64,000 nucleotides of DNA from Serpens gallinarum (GTDB lineage Bacteria > Pseudomonadota > Gammaproteobacteria > Pseudomonadales > Pseudomonadaceae): positions 36,931 through 100,930 of the forward strand of contig NZ_JACSQG010000012.1 of the NCBI RefSeq assembly GCF_014836765.1. Reading direction: 5' to 3'. The position numbers were made by a program, and so were the translations under genes. The notes below the pieces were generated by a model, which saw only the letters and a list, made by a program, of their open reading frames with translations, was not told the DNA's origin and did not search any database. Below are positions 50,868 to 58,993 of the stretch, piece after piece; position 1 is the stretch's first letter, and each line of letters opens with the position of its first letter.

Positions 50868-53158
50868 CGGTTGATCAGCTCCGTCAGCTCTTCGCGATGG
50901 AAAGGTTTGGCCAAGTAGTCATCCATGCCCGCTTCCAGGCATCGATCACGTTCTTCAGGCAAGGCATTGGCGGTCAGCGCAATAATTGGCAGGTTCGGCC
51001 AGCGTCCGCTGCGGCGTATTCGCTGGCAGGCTTCATAGCCGTTCATGACCGGCATGTTGCAATCCATCAGCACCAGGTCCATTGCCTGTCCTCCCAGGCA
51101 GTCCAACGCCTCGCGGCCATGGGCTGCTGTGATCACCTCACAGCCCAGTTTACTCAGCATGCCTTTGGCAACCAACTGATTGACTGCATTGTCCTCCACC
51201 AGAAGTACGCGAGCCTTGCGTTGGCTGACTTGCGGCTGGGGCGACGCCTCGCCCACGTTCTTTTTCTGCGAGCCCAGCAGGTGCGAAATAGCCTGATAGA
51301 GCGCAGTACGCGAGAGCGGGCGAGCGAGTTGCTCCAGAGGCATCAATGCATCGGCCTGCTCTGCTGGCAAGAAGCTGCCGTATGCGGCGACCAGCAGAAT
51401 CGGCGTGGTGATCTGCGGACGCAGGCTGAACAGGCATTCGGGGCTGTCGGTAATCAGCAAGGCGGCTGAATGCTGGGCAAGACCCTCGTCACGGTCCAGA
51501 CGTCGATAGTCGAGACCCCAACGAGGTAGCCAGGTGGCCAGGAGTTCGCTCAAGCCACTGCTTGCGGGGGTCCAGGCGATGATCTTGCCGTGCAACGGGG
51601 GACGCTCGAGGATGTGCCCCGCATGGGGTAACGGCAGCCAGGCGGTGAATTCGCTGCCGTAATCTTCCCGCGAGTGAAGTTCAAGCCGTCCCTGCATCGC
51701 TTCACACAGGCGACGGGTCAGCGCCAGTCCCAGGCCGGTCCCCCCATACTGACGTGAGATGGCGGCATTGCCTTGTGTAAAGGGCTGGAAAACCCGTGCC
51801 TGAGCTTCGGCTGGAATGCCGATGCCGGTGTCGCGAACCCGAATGGAAAGCCCATTGGAGTGGGTTTCGACGCGCACATCGACACGGCCAAAACGAGTGA
51901 ATTTCAGTGCGTTGGACAGCAGGTTAGAGATTATCTGCCGGACTCGCATGGGGTCGCCCATGACCTGCGCAGGTAGATTCGGACTGATCAGGCACGTCAG
52001 CTCCACACCGGGCGCGGAGTTCTGCGAGAGCAGGCTGGCGGTATCCTCGATCAGCGTGCCGATGTCGAAGGGGATCTGTTCCAGCTCCAGTTGTCCGGCA
52101 TCGAATTTGGACAGGTCGAGTATGTCGTTGAGCAACTCGACCAATACCTTGCCTGAGTCGTGGGCGATGGACAGTTGCTGGTGCTGCTCGACGCTCAGTT
52201 GGCCGTCCAGAGACAAAGAAAGCATGCCCAGCAAGCCATTGAGCGGCGTGCGGATTTCATGGCTCATGTTGGCAAGAAAGGCGGAGCGGGACTGGGCCAT
52301 TTCCAAAGCAGTGCGCCGGGCGTTTTCCAATTCCCGGTTGGACTGCAGGAGGCGGGTATTGGCAGCCTCCAACTCGGCGGTGCGTGTGGAAACGATCTTC
52401 TCCAGCTCGCTCAGATACTGGGTTAGGCGATCTTCGGCGTTGCAGCGCTGCTGGATTTCCAATGCGGTGAGTTGCAGTTGCTGATTCGTGACATCGACAA
52501 GTACGCCAATTTCGTCGCGCTCGTGGTTGGCCGGGTAGTTGAGCTTGTGCTGATCAATCAGCGGGTCGCGTTCGCTGAGCGCGCGAATCAGCGATATCAG
52601 CGGTTTGGTCAGCATGATGTAAAAGCCCACCAGCAAAAACATTGCTATCAACAAGTTGCGGGCAAATCCTGAAATCAGGGTGACCAGGCTGCGCTGCAAA
52701 AAGTCGCTGCCGAAGGCGAAGGTATCAACCTCAAGGTGCAGGGTGCCGATGTTTTCCTGGGGGGCGTGCTCGACGAACAGGGCGGTTTCGAATTGCCGGC
52801 GGGCGCCGAACAGATAATCGCTGAGCCAGCGATAGTCATCCGTGACCGCCGCACGGCTGGCTTGTGCCAACGGACGACCATGGTTGTCGATCAGGCTGGC
52901 GCGGACCACCGCCGCCGACTGGATCAATCCTTGAGTCAGCTCGCGGGCCAGTTCGGCATCGATGTTGTACGCCACGCGTGCCGCCGGGTTGCGACTGATC
53001 TCCAGCAGCGCGGTGATTTCACGATTGATACGCGGCTCTTGTTCGGCATAATCGAAGGCGATTTGCCATAAGCTGAGCAGTGTCCCGAGCACAATCGCCA
53101 CGAGCAGTGTGAAATGTGCCTGTTTGAATGACAGGCGATTGGTTAGCGGTATTTCCAT
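50849..53158 (-). CDS. sagS: Hybrid sensor histidine kinase, SagS-like
   Basis: The roughly 769-residue membrane kinase has a TM segment near the start (FTLLVAIVLGTLLSLWQIAF) and a periplasmic sensor (HmsP-like). A second TM follows near 180-200, then a HAMP-like linker and coiled coil. The HisKA domain has ANMSHEIRTPLNGLLG, and the ATPase domain has NLLSNALKFT, DTGIGIP and YGGTGLGLALTRRL. A C-terminal receiver has VLMDCNMPVMNGYEA. Layout and gene neighbourhood match SagS of P. aeruginosa, which controls the biofilm switch through HptB/BfiS. The start is ambiguous (ATG 53158, 53182 or 53203). Confidence 0.9.
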   Translation of the reverse strand: MEIPLTNRLSFKQAHFTLLVAIVLGTLLSLWQIAFDYAEQEPRINREITALLEISRNPAARVAYNIDAELARELTQGLIQSAAVVRASLIDNHGRPLAQASRAAVTDDYRWLSDYLFGARRQFETALFVEHAPQENIGTLHLEVDTFAFGSDFLQRSLVTLISGFARNLLIAMFLLVGFYIMLTKPLISLIRALSERDPLIDQHKLNYPANHERDEIGVLVDVTNQQLQLTALEIQQRCNAEDRLTQYLSELEKIVSTRTAELEAANTRLLQSNRELENARRTALEMAQSRSAFLANMSHEIRTPLNGLLGMLSLSLDGQLSVEQHQQLSIAHDSGKVLVELLNDILDLSKFDAGQLELEQIPFDIGTLIEDTASLLSQNSAPGVELTCLISPNLPAQVMGDPMRVRQIISNLLSNALKFTRFGRVDVRVETHSNGLSIRVRDTGIGIPAEAQARVFQPFTQGNAAISRQYGGTGLGLALTRRLCEAMQGRLELHSREDYGSEFTAWLPLPHAGHILERPPLHGKIIAWTPASSGLSELLATWLPRWGLDYRRLDRDEGLAQHSAALLITDSPECLFSLRPQITTPILLVAAYGSFLPAEQADALMPLEQLARPLSRTALYQAISHLLGSQKKNVGEASPQPQVSQRKARVLLVEDNAVNQLVAKGMLSKLGCEVITAAHGREALDCLGGQAMDLVLMDCNMPVMNGYEACQRIRRSGRWPNLPIIALTANALPEERDRCLEAGMDDYLAKPFHREELTELINRWLPRP

Positions 53159-53246
53159 CGTGGCATAACGGCCTTGTTCCATGCGCGGGCAAGCATATCT
53201 CATTGCCCAGGCAGCCCGCGTGCCTGGTTGACTTTCGGAGAGCATT

Positions 53247-54131
53247 TTGGATTCTCGATTGACTGGCATGCTTGAGCGTGTCGATGACTTCATGCAACGC
53301 CTCGAACCCTTGTTGCCGGCAATACGTTCGGCGATCGACTGGCAGACCACTCTGGCGGCGCGCTGGCAGCGCGAAGGCCGGACTGGCTATCTGCTGCCCC
53401 TGAACGTGAGTCTGGATTTAAGTCTCAGTGATCTGATCGGGGTCGATACCCAGCGCGAACAGCTGGCGCGCAATACCCGCCAATTTGTCGCCGGCCTGCC
53501 CGCCAACCACGCCTTGTTGTGGGGTGCGCGCGGCACCGGCAAGTCGTCGCTGGTGCGAGCACTGCTGGCCGAACAGGCCGGCGCTGGCCTGCGCCTGATC
53601 GAAATCGAACGGGATCACCTGGCCGATCTGCCGCGCATCGTCGAGCAACTGGCCGAACTCGAGCAGCGCTTCGTGTTGTTCTGCGACGATCTGTCGTTCG
53701 AGGCTGGGGAGGGTGATTATCGCGTGCTGAAGAGCGTGCTGGACGGCTCGCTGGAGCGAGCGCCGGACAATGTGCTGCTGTACGCCACGTCTAATCGCCG
53801 TCATCTGGTGCCGGAGCGCCAAAGCGATAACGAGCACTGGCAGATGATCGATGGCGAGCTACACCCCAATGAGGCCGTGGAGGACAAGATTGCGCTGTCC
53901 GATCGTTTCGGCCTCTGGCTTTCGTTTTATCCCTTTAGCCAGGAGCATTACCTTGCGGTGGTCCGTCATTGGGTGACGGCTGTCGCGCGGCAGGCCGGTC
54001 TGGAGTGGGAATGGAACGATGAGCTGGAAAAAGCTGCGATCCGCTGGGCGTTGGCGCGCGGCAATCGTAACGGCCGTTGCGCATATCAATTCGCCCGGCA
54101 ATGGGTAGGTTTGCGATTGTTGGAGACCTGA
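53247..54131 (+). CDS. DUF815 family AAA ATPase
   Basis: The 294-residue protein has Walker A WGARGTGKSSLVRALL near residue 93, Walker B FVLFCDDLSFE near 145, and an arginine-rich SNRRHLVPE sensor region. It lacks membrane segments. TTG 53247 is likely the start because CGGAG lies seven bases upstream; ATG 53268 is the alternative. DUF815 proteins are predicted ATPases of unknown role. It sits back to back with the kinase gene, as in P. aeruginosa PA2823. Confidence 0.88.
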   Translation: MDSRLTGMLERVDDFMQRLEPLLPAIRSAIDWQTTLAARWQREGRTGYLLPLNVSLDLSLSDLIGVDTQREQLARNTRQFVAGLPANHALLWGARGTGKSSLVRALLAEQAGAGLRLIEIERDHLADLPRIVEQLAELEQRFVLFCDDLSFEAGEGDYRVLKSVLDGSLERAPDNVLLYATSNRRHLVPERQSDNEHWQMIDGELHPNEAVEDKIALSDRFGLWLSFYPFSQEHYLAVVRHWVTAVARQAGLEWEWNDELEKAAIRWALARGNRNGRCAYQFARQWVGLRLLET

Positions 54132-54142
54132 ACGATGGGAAA

Positions 54143-54166
54143 CCTGCGGAGCATCTGCTCCGCAGG
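54143..54166. terminator. Bidirectional hairpin between convergent genes
   Basis: CCTGCGGAGCA, TC, TGCTCCGCAGG form an 11-bp perfect stem. It lies 12 bp after the DUF815 stop and 25 bp before the stop of the convergent His-rich gene. It is flanked by A residues on both sides, so it may serve both. Confidence 0.6.
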
Positions 54167-54190
54167 AAAGTCAGAAGCTGCCTGGGCGGA

Positions 54191-54682
54191 CTAGTGCTTG
54201 ATCGGCTTGAAGCCCGGGTCGGCGAAGTACGTACCGTAGTTGTCGATCGCACCGAGCAGTTTGACCGCACCGGCCCTACGGGTTTCGGAAGGCACCTTGC
54301 CGGCCATGCTCTCGGCGCCGTCGAGCATGGCGGCGATGATCACGTGCAGTTGCGCATCGGCTTCGGGCGGCAGCGCGCAGTTCTCCACCATGTAGGCGAC
54401 CTGGGCGTTGACCTGTTCAGACAGCTTGACGTAGCCCGCGTCGGCGAGGGTATTTTCATGGATCGCCGGCAGAGCGTCGCGCAGGGTGTCGCTCAGCTCG
54501 CCCATGGCTTTGCGCAGCGGCGCATCGGTGGCCCATTTCTGCCCGGCGTTGAGCTGCAGTTCATGTTGGGCGTGGCCATGGTCATGGTCTTGCGCGGTGG
54601 CGGCCAGGGCGCTGCCGGCAATGCCCAGTGACAGGGAGCCGAGGGCCAGGGTGAGAAGCAAACCGCGAGACGTAAAGGACAT
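54191..54682 (-). CDS. Periplasmic helical protein with His/Asp-rich N-terminus
   Basis: The 163-residue precursor has a signal peptide (LLLTLALGSLSLGIAGSALA, cut near residue 28). A metal-binding-like stretch DHDHGHAQH follows, then mostly helix, with one cysteine (ENCALPPEADAQLHVIIAAMLDGAESM). I do not recognise a named family with certainty. It lies downstream of the ECF sigma/metal-sensor unit on the same strand, which together with the His cluster suggests metal or redox stress, but a large hairpin separates the two. Confidence 0.7.
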   Translation of the reverse strand: MSFTSRGLLLTLALGSLSLGIAGSALAATAQDHDHGHAQHELQLNAGQKWATDAPLRKAMGELSDTLRDALPAIHENTLADAGYVKLSEQVNAQVAYMVENCALPPEADAQLHVIIAAMLDGAESMAGKVPSETRRAGAVKLLGAIDNYGTYFADPGFKPIKH

Positions 54683-54737
54683 GTCAAAACTCCAGTGAGA
54701 GGGTAGGAGCCGCCGTTACGGCGGGTTCTACTGCATG

Positions 54738-54777
54738 AAACGACGCCGGTTGGAATATGTTCCATCCGGCGTCGTTT
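54738..54777. terminator. Large hairpin downstream of the ECF sigma operon
   Basis: AAACGACGCCGG (54738-54749) pairs with CCGGCGTCGTTT (54766-54777), and the loop itself contains TGGAA/TTCCA. It lies nine bases past the stop of the sensor gene. T residues flank it on both strands. Confidence 0.8.
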
Positions 54778-54785
54778 TATTTATG

Positions 54786-55250
54786 TCATTCGCGGTGCAT
54801 GCGTTCGAAACCGGACGGGCCAATGGGGTCTTGCATCAGCAATTGAGCGAGTTTCTCGCGTTGCTGGGCATCGAGGATGTCCCGTTCGCGCAGCAATTGT
54901 TCAATGACCAGCTGTTGCTGGCGGTTTTGCAGGTCGGCAATGCTGGCTTGCGCGCGGTCGATGCGGGCGCGGTCGACGTCGCCGCTGAAGATGGCCTGGA
55001 TCAGTTCGTCGCGGTGTTTTTGAATGTCGGCGCCGGAGGCGTGCAGCAGCGCCAGAAACGGTGCCTCGGCATCATGCCAGCGCTGCAGCTGTCCCGGGCT
55101 CAGTTGCAGCTCGCGGGACAGGGTGGTCTGCGCACCGGAAGGCATCGGCAGACCGTCCGAGGCGAGTTTCTGCCAGCCAAGGGCGGCGAGTACGCCAAGG
55201 TTGATCAGTACGGAAAACGCCAGGGCGCTGCGGAGTGTGGAGGGGCTCAT
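54786..55250 (-). CDS. Periplasmic heavy-metal sensor (CnrX/ZraP/Spy-like)
   Basis: The 154-residue protein has an N-terminal membrane anchor (LRSALAFSVLINLGVLAALGW). A four-helix-type periplasmic domain follows, in which ELQLSPGQLQRWHDAEAPFLALL is the first helix and AQQREKLAQLLMQD the LTPEQ-like last helix. This is the Metal_resist family that holds CnrX-type sensors next to ECF sigma factors. Its ATG overlaps the anti-sigma stop (shared base 55250), so it is translationally coupled. The signal sensed is unknown; copper, nickel or redox state are candidates. Confidence 0.82.
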   Translation of the reverse strand: MSPSTLRSALAFSVLINLGVLAALGWQKLASDGLPMPSGAQTTLSRELQLSPGQLQRWHDAEAPFLALLHASGADIQKHRDELIQAIFSGDVDRARIDRAQASIADLQNRQQQLVIEQLLRERDILDAQQREKLAQLLMQDPIGPSGFERMHRE

Positions 55251-55687
55251 TACCGATTTTCCTTCAGATAACACAGTTCGGGGCGCGTGCAGAGTGCGCC
55301 CGGTGGAGCACTGCCCAGCACGGCGAGGATACTGGCCTCGGCCGGGGTGGCGGTGGAGGGTGCAGGGTGCAGGGCCGTGCCGAGAAACAGGCCTAGCATG
55401 ATCGACGCCGCGGCGCCGAAGGCTGCCGGCAGGCGCTGGCGCCAGTCGGGACGAATCCTGCGCGGTGGCTGGCTGGCCAGCAGGCTGTCGAGGCGCGCGC
55501 TGATATCGACTGGCGGTGCGTCGATGGCCAGGGCCTGCAGGCTGAGGCTCAGGGTGTGCAGTTCGTTCAGCAGCGCCCGGCATTGCGGACAGTCGGCCAG
55601 GTGCAGGGCAGTACGCGCGGTGTGCGCGGCATCCAGTTCACCGTCCAGATAGACCGAAAGCGTTGTCATGTCTGGGTGATCAGTCAT
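55250..55687 (-). CDS. Zinc-finger anti-sigma factor
   Basis: The 145-residue protein has the ZAS motif H29-x3-C33-x2-C36 (ALHLADCPQCRALLNELHTL) in a cytoplasmic N-terminal domain. One membrane segment follows at about 88-106 (AAFGAAASIMLGLFLGTAL) with a short periplasmic tail containing two more cysteines. It should hold the neighbouring ECF sigma factor until a signal arrives through the CnrX-like partner. It overlaps the sigma gene by eight bases. Confidence 0.88.
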   Translation of the reverse strand: MTDHPDMTTLSVYLDGELDAAHTARTALHLADCPQCRALLNELHTLSLSLQALAIDAPPVDISARLDSLLASQPPRRIRPDWRQRLPAAFGAAASIMLGLFLGTALHPAPSTATPAEASILAVLGSAPPGALCTRPELCYLKENR

Positions 55688-56240
55688 GCGGGAGTCCCCC
55701 CGTTGCGTGACGGTAACGCGCCAGCAGGGCTTCGCGGGCCCTGGCCAGACGTGATTTGACCGTGCCCTCGCTGACGCCCAGGGTTTCGGCCAGTTCGATG
55801 TAGGACAGCCCCTCGACCTCGCGCAGCAGCAGTATTTCGCGGTGCTCCAGCGCCAGGTGAGCCAGGTGCTGTTCCAGATGCGTGAGGCGCTGGGTGTTTT
55901 CCAGGTGGCGCAGGGGCGAGGCGCCGGGATCGATCAGCAGGTCGTCGCTCTCCAGGGGTTTCAGCGGCTGGCGTTGACGACGGCGCAGCGTGTCTATCGT
56001 GGTGTTGCGGGCGATCTGCAGCAGCCAGGTGTGAAAGCGGGCCTCGGGGCGCCAGCGCTCCAGCGCCAGCCAGGCCTTGAGAAAGGTTTCCTGACTGATG
56101 TCCAGGGCCTCGTCGCCGCCGCCCTGCAGACGCCGGACGAAGTGAAATACTCGCGCCTGGTGGCGCCGTACCAGGGTGCCGAAAGCCTGTCGATCGCCGG
56201 ATTGCGCCTGGCGGACAAGTTCGTCGTCGGGGTTGTTCAT
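55680..56240 (-). CDS. ECF-type RNA polymerase sigma factor
   Basis: The 186-residue sigma-70 family protein has region 2 (DRQAFGTLVRRHQARVFHFVRRL..DISQETFLKAWLALERW..FHTWLLQIARN) and region 4 (HLALEHREILLLREVEGLSYIELAETLGVSEGTVKSRLARAREAL), and nothing between but a linker. ATG 56240 gives the family length. It lies directly downstream of a GGAAC-N17-CGTT promoter, so it is probably autoregulated. It sits between cytochrome genes and its own anti-sigma factor. Confidence 0.93.
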   Translation of the reverse strand: MNNPDDELVRQAQSGDRQAFGTLVRRHQARVFHFVRRLQGGGDEALDISQETFLKAWLALERWRPEARFHTWLLQIARNTTIDTLRRRQRQPLKPLESDDLLIDPGASPLRHLENTQRLTHLEQHLAHLALEHREILLLREVEGLSYIELAETLGVSEGTVKSRLARAREALLARYRHATGGLPHD

Positions 56241-56278
56241 GCATGCTCGCTGGCCGGAATACGGGAGACTGTGCATTG

Positions 56279-56304
56279 AACGTCCCGCGCTCGGAAAATG
56301 TTCC
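56279..56304 (-). promoter_or_regulatory. ECF-type promoter in front of the sigma gene
   Basis: On the minus strand GGAAC (56304-56300) and CGTT (56282-56279) are separated by 17 bases, the classic ECF promoter geometry. It lies between the diheme cytochrome stop and the sigma start, so sigma, anti-sigma and sensor can be made independently of the cytochromes. Confidence 0.7.
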
Positions 56305-56314
56305 CTTGTTTATG

Positions 56315-56836
56315 TCACCGGGGGATTTTTACCCGGTCGTCGTCAAAGTCGCCGCGTTCTGCATCGCGGTGGCAGGCGACGCAGTTGGCTGGGCCGCCGA
56401 CCGACTCTCGCTGGAATTTTTCCGTGCTGACCTCGTCGTGTTTGTCCTCGAACCAACGGGTTTCGGTGACGCGCGGCGGCTCGCCCGGGCGGCCGCGGCT
56501 TTCCACCGGCAGGCGATTGCGAGTCGAGTTGCGCAGCAGAAAATCCAGAATCTCCTGGTATTCCGCCGTTTCCAGTGAGGCATTGCTGCCGTAATGCTCG
56601 GCCAGTGTGTCCATCTGCAGTTGCCAGGCGGCCGGCGGCAACAATCCGGGCAGGTAGAGCATGTGGCAACTGCCGCATTCATCTTTCCAGATCTGCGGGG
56701 CATCGGCGGGCATGCCCAGGCCCTTGGGGCGCCGGTAGCGGTCCTTACCCTCATGATCATCGTCATCGGCCAGTGTGTAGCCACCGGCGAAGACGGCCAG
56801 CACGGACGCCAGCAGCAGAGGAGTGCGCAGGTTCAT
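56315..56836 (-). CDS. Diheme cytochrome c (DHC-like)
   Basis: The 173-residue exported protein has a signal peptide (LLLASVLAVFAGGYTLA) followed by an acidic DDDDHEGKD stretch. Its two heme c motifs are CGSCH (54-58) and CVACH (152-156). In other bacteria a diheme DHC is the electron partner of the SHP cytochrome, and their genes are adjacent, as here: ATG 56836 overlaps the stop of the SHP-like gene (ATGA). It ends just before the ECF promoter. Confidence 0.88.
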   Translation of the reverse strand: MNLRTPLLLASVLAVFAGGYTLADDDDHEGKDRYRRPKGLGMPADAPQIWKDECGSCHMLYLPGLLPPAAWQLQMDTLAEHYGSNASLETAEYQEILDFLLRNSTRNRLPVESRGRPGEPPRVTETRWFEDKHDEVSTEKFQRESVGGPANCVACHRDAERGDFDDDRVKIPR

Positions 56837-57246
56837 GGCTGTGCTCCGACGGTCAGGATCCATGTCATGAAATCGCCCTTTTCCTGGGCGGTGCATTCGC
56901 GGGCGAACACATCGTCACAGTTGCGGCGAAACCATTTTTCGACTTTTTTCGCATCGGTGAAACGCTCGGGGTTGGCGGCTGGCGCCAGCGGCTGGACCTT
57001 GCGAAACGCCAGTGTCTTGCCAGTGGTCATCGGGTCGGCGGTGTGGCAGGTGGTGCAGCTCATGGTCTTGCCGTTGCGCTGCTCCTCCTGGAAATACAGC
57101 GTCTTGCCGGCCTCGGCCGAAAAGCCGGCAAATGCCGGATCCTCCTGGCGGGCCTGTTCGGCATAGCGTTGCAACAAAGGGTGCTCCGGCGCGGCGAATC
57201 CGACTGCGGGCAGGCCAATCAGTAGGGCGATCCATAAGGTTTTCAC
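56833..57246 (-). CDS. DUF1924 monoheme cytochrome c (SHP-like)
   Basis: The 137-residue exported protein (signal about 1-19) has one heme motif CTTCH (64-68) and the downstream segment KWFRRNCDDVFARECTAQEKGDFMTWI. In SHP (sphaeroides heme protein) an Asn is a displaceable heme ligand next to a disulfide; N109 with C110 and C118 fits that arrangement. SHP binds oxygen and other small ligands, but its physiological role is unclear. First gene of the minus-strand unit; CGGAGG lies before the ATG. Confidence 0.85.
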   Translation of the reverse strand: MKTLWIALLIGLPAVGFAAPEHPLLQRYAEQARQEDPAFAGFSAEAGKTLYFQEEQRNGKTMSCTTCHTADPMTTGKTLAFRKVQPLAPAANPERFTDAKKVEKWFRRNCDDVFARECTAQEKGDFMTWILTVGAQP

Positions 57247-57283
57247 GGCAACCTCCGGTGAGTGGTGGCTGAAGGCTAGAGCC

Positions 57284-57337
57284 CTTCGCTTAAGCGAAGC
57301 TGAAGGCGCGCGGCAGCGCCATCAGCTTCATTTAAGC
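57284..57337. promoter_or_regulatory. Direct repeats and palindrome in the divergent cytochrome promoter region
   Basis: CTTCGCTTAAGC (57284-57295) and CTTCATTTAAGC (57326-57337) are direct repeats with two mismatches, 42 bp apart (about four helical turns). The first is also part of the perfect palindrome CTTCGCTTAAGCGAAG (57284-57299). They lie between the SHP gene and the b561 fusion gene and could bind a shared regulator, for example an OmpR-type response regulator. Confidence 0.5.
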
Positions 57338-57382
57338 CCCGTGGCATACAAAGGCACCTGTATTCACAGGAGAGCTGCCATC

Positions 57383-58930
57383 ATGGTTGCCGCGTTCAAT
57401 CGATTCCGACTATTCCACTGGCTGTTGGCCGCGTTCTTTCTGCTCGCCTACCTGACCGGTGATGGCGGTGAATTGCTGCATGTCTGGCTGGGCTACGGCC
57501 TGATCGTGCTGCTGGCGCTGCGCGTGCTGCTGGCACCGACCAAGCCGCGAGGCTTTCCGAGTCTTGCACCCGCGCGCCGGGAATGGCGCAAACCCACCTG
57601 GGCCGGCGTGGGCAAATGGCTGACCTTTTCCACACTGGTGAGCGTCACGCTGGCCAGCGTGCTGGGCCTGGGCATGGTCGACAATGGCGAGGTGGTTGCC
57701 GCCGCGCTGCCCAGCGTTTCGATCGACGTGTTTGGTACGCGCAACTGGCTGGGCGGGCTGGGTGATCTGGAAAACGTGCACGAGTTCTTCGCCAATCTGG
57801 CGCTGTGGATGGTCGGTCTGCATATCGCCTACATCCTGCTGTTTCGCAGCAAGTCGGTCATGCCGATGTTGCGCGGCCTGTCGCCGCAAGGCCCGGGCTC
57901 GGCGCCCAAGGGGCGCAATCATCGTCAGGCACCCGCCTGGCCGGCGTTGCAGGTGAGCAGTAAAGTGCAGGAAACGCCTGACAGCTGTTCGTTCGAACTG
58001 ACGCCGCCCGCGGGTGAAGCCGCGCGGTTCGCCGGCAAGCCCGGCCAGTTCCTGACCCTGCAGGTGCCCTGCGCGGAACAGCCCATGGCGCGCTGTTATT
58101 CCCTGTCGCGCCTGCCGCAGCCGGGTCAGCCGCTGCGCATTACGGTCAAGCGGGTTGCCGGCGGGCGGGTGTCGAATTGGCTGGTGGATAATCTGCAAGT
58201 AGGCGACAGCATCCAGGCCATGCCGCCTGCCGGCGCCTTCACGCTCGAGCGCACGGACGCCGATCTGCTGTTGCTCGGTGCGGGCAGCGGCATCACCCCC
58301 TTGCTGGCGATTCTGCAGGCTGCGCTGCTGCACGGTGAGGGACAGATTTGCCTGGTCTACGCCAATCGCGATGAGGTGTCGGTGATCTTTGCCGGGGAGC
58401 TGGCGACCCTGCAGCAGCGTTATCCGCAGCGCCTGCAGGTGGTGCACTGGCTGGACCGGCGCGACGGCCAGCTGAACGTGCCGGCGCTGGTCCAGGCTGT
58501 GCAGGATTGGCAGCAGGCCGAGTGCTACATCTGCGGTCCGCAGCCCTTCAGCGAGCTGGCTGGTCAGGCGTTGGCCGACGTGGCCGTGCCAGAGCAGCGG
58601 ATTCATCGGGAGCGCTACAGCGGCGTGGAGCCGGCTGTCGCACCTCCGTCACCGGGACGACCGAGCCGGGTTCAGGTCGCCCTGAATGGCCAGCGCCACA
58701 CGCTGGACGTGCAACCTGGCGAAGTGCTGCAGGATGCGCTGGACAAAGCCGGGCTGGAAACCCCCAGCGCTTGCCGCAGCGGCGTCTGCGCCGTCTGCAA
58801 GTGCCGAGTGACCGTGGGCAGCGCGACGATGCGCAGCAATCAGGCGTTGAGTGATCGGCAGGTGGCCCAGGGGTGGGTGTTGGCCTGCCAGGCGGAGCCG
58901 GACAGCGCGCAGTTGCAGGTTGAGTATTGA
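57383..58930 (+). CDS. Cytochrome b561 - ferredoxin reductase - [2Fe-2S] ferredoxin fusion
   Basis: This 515-residue protein has three parts. Residues 1-165 form a four-helix b561/hydrogenase-type cytochrome b with candidate heme histidines H12, H33, H133 and H147. Residues about 190-420 form an FNR-type domain with RCYSLSR (FAD), GAGSGITPLLAIL (NAD(P)) and CYICGPQPF. Residues about 430-515 form a plant-type ferredoxin with C-x4-C-x2-C (CRSGVCAVC) and a last Cys in LACQ. ATG 57383 has AGGAGAG eight bases upstream. It would carry electrons between NAD(P)H and the quinone or periplasmic side, probably for the divergent SHP/DHC cytochromes. In classical shp loci the cytochrome b is a separate protein. 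Confidence 0.9.
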   Translation: MVAAFNRFRLFHWLLAAFFLLAYLTGDGGELLHVWLGYGLIVLLALRVLLAPTKPRGFPSLAPARREWRKPTWAGVGKWLTFSTLVSVTLASVLGLGMVDNGEVVAAALPSVSIDVFGTRNWLGGLGDLENVHEFFANLALWMVGLHIAYILLFRSKSVMPMLRGLSPQGPGSAPKGRNHRQAPAWPALQVSSKVQETPDSCSFELTPPAGEAARFAGKPGQFLTLQVPCAEQPMARCYSLSRLPQPGQPLRITVKRVAGGRVSNWLVDNLQVGDSIQAMPPAGAFTLERTDADLLLLGAGSGITPLLAILQAALLHGEGQICLVYANRDEVSVIFAGELATLQQRYPQRLQVVHWLDRRDGQLNVPALVQAVQDWQQAECYICGPQPFSELAGQALADVAVPEQRIHRERYSGVEPAVAPPSPGRPSRVQVALNGQRHTLDVQPGEVLQDALDKAGLETPSACRSGVCAVCKCRVTVGSATMRSNQALSDRQVAQGWVLACQAEPDSAQLQVEY

Positions 58931-58971
58931 GCAGTGGAGGTATTGACGCGGTTTCACGCCAAGGAGTAAAG

Positions 58972-58993
58972 ATAGTAAGTAATTACTTACTAT
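58972..58993. promoter_or_regulatory. 22-bp perfect palindromic operator overlapping the TetR start
   Basis: The half-site ATAGTAAGTAA (58972-58982) is followed directly by its exact inverse complement (58983-58993). The last two bases of the palindrome are the AT of the TetR ATG (58992). A typical TetR operator; here it would block its own translation start region as well as transcription. AAGGAG (58961-58966) lies 25 bases before the ATG, unusually far. Confidence 0.75.
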
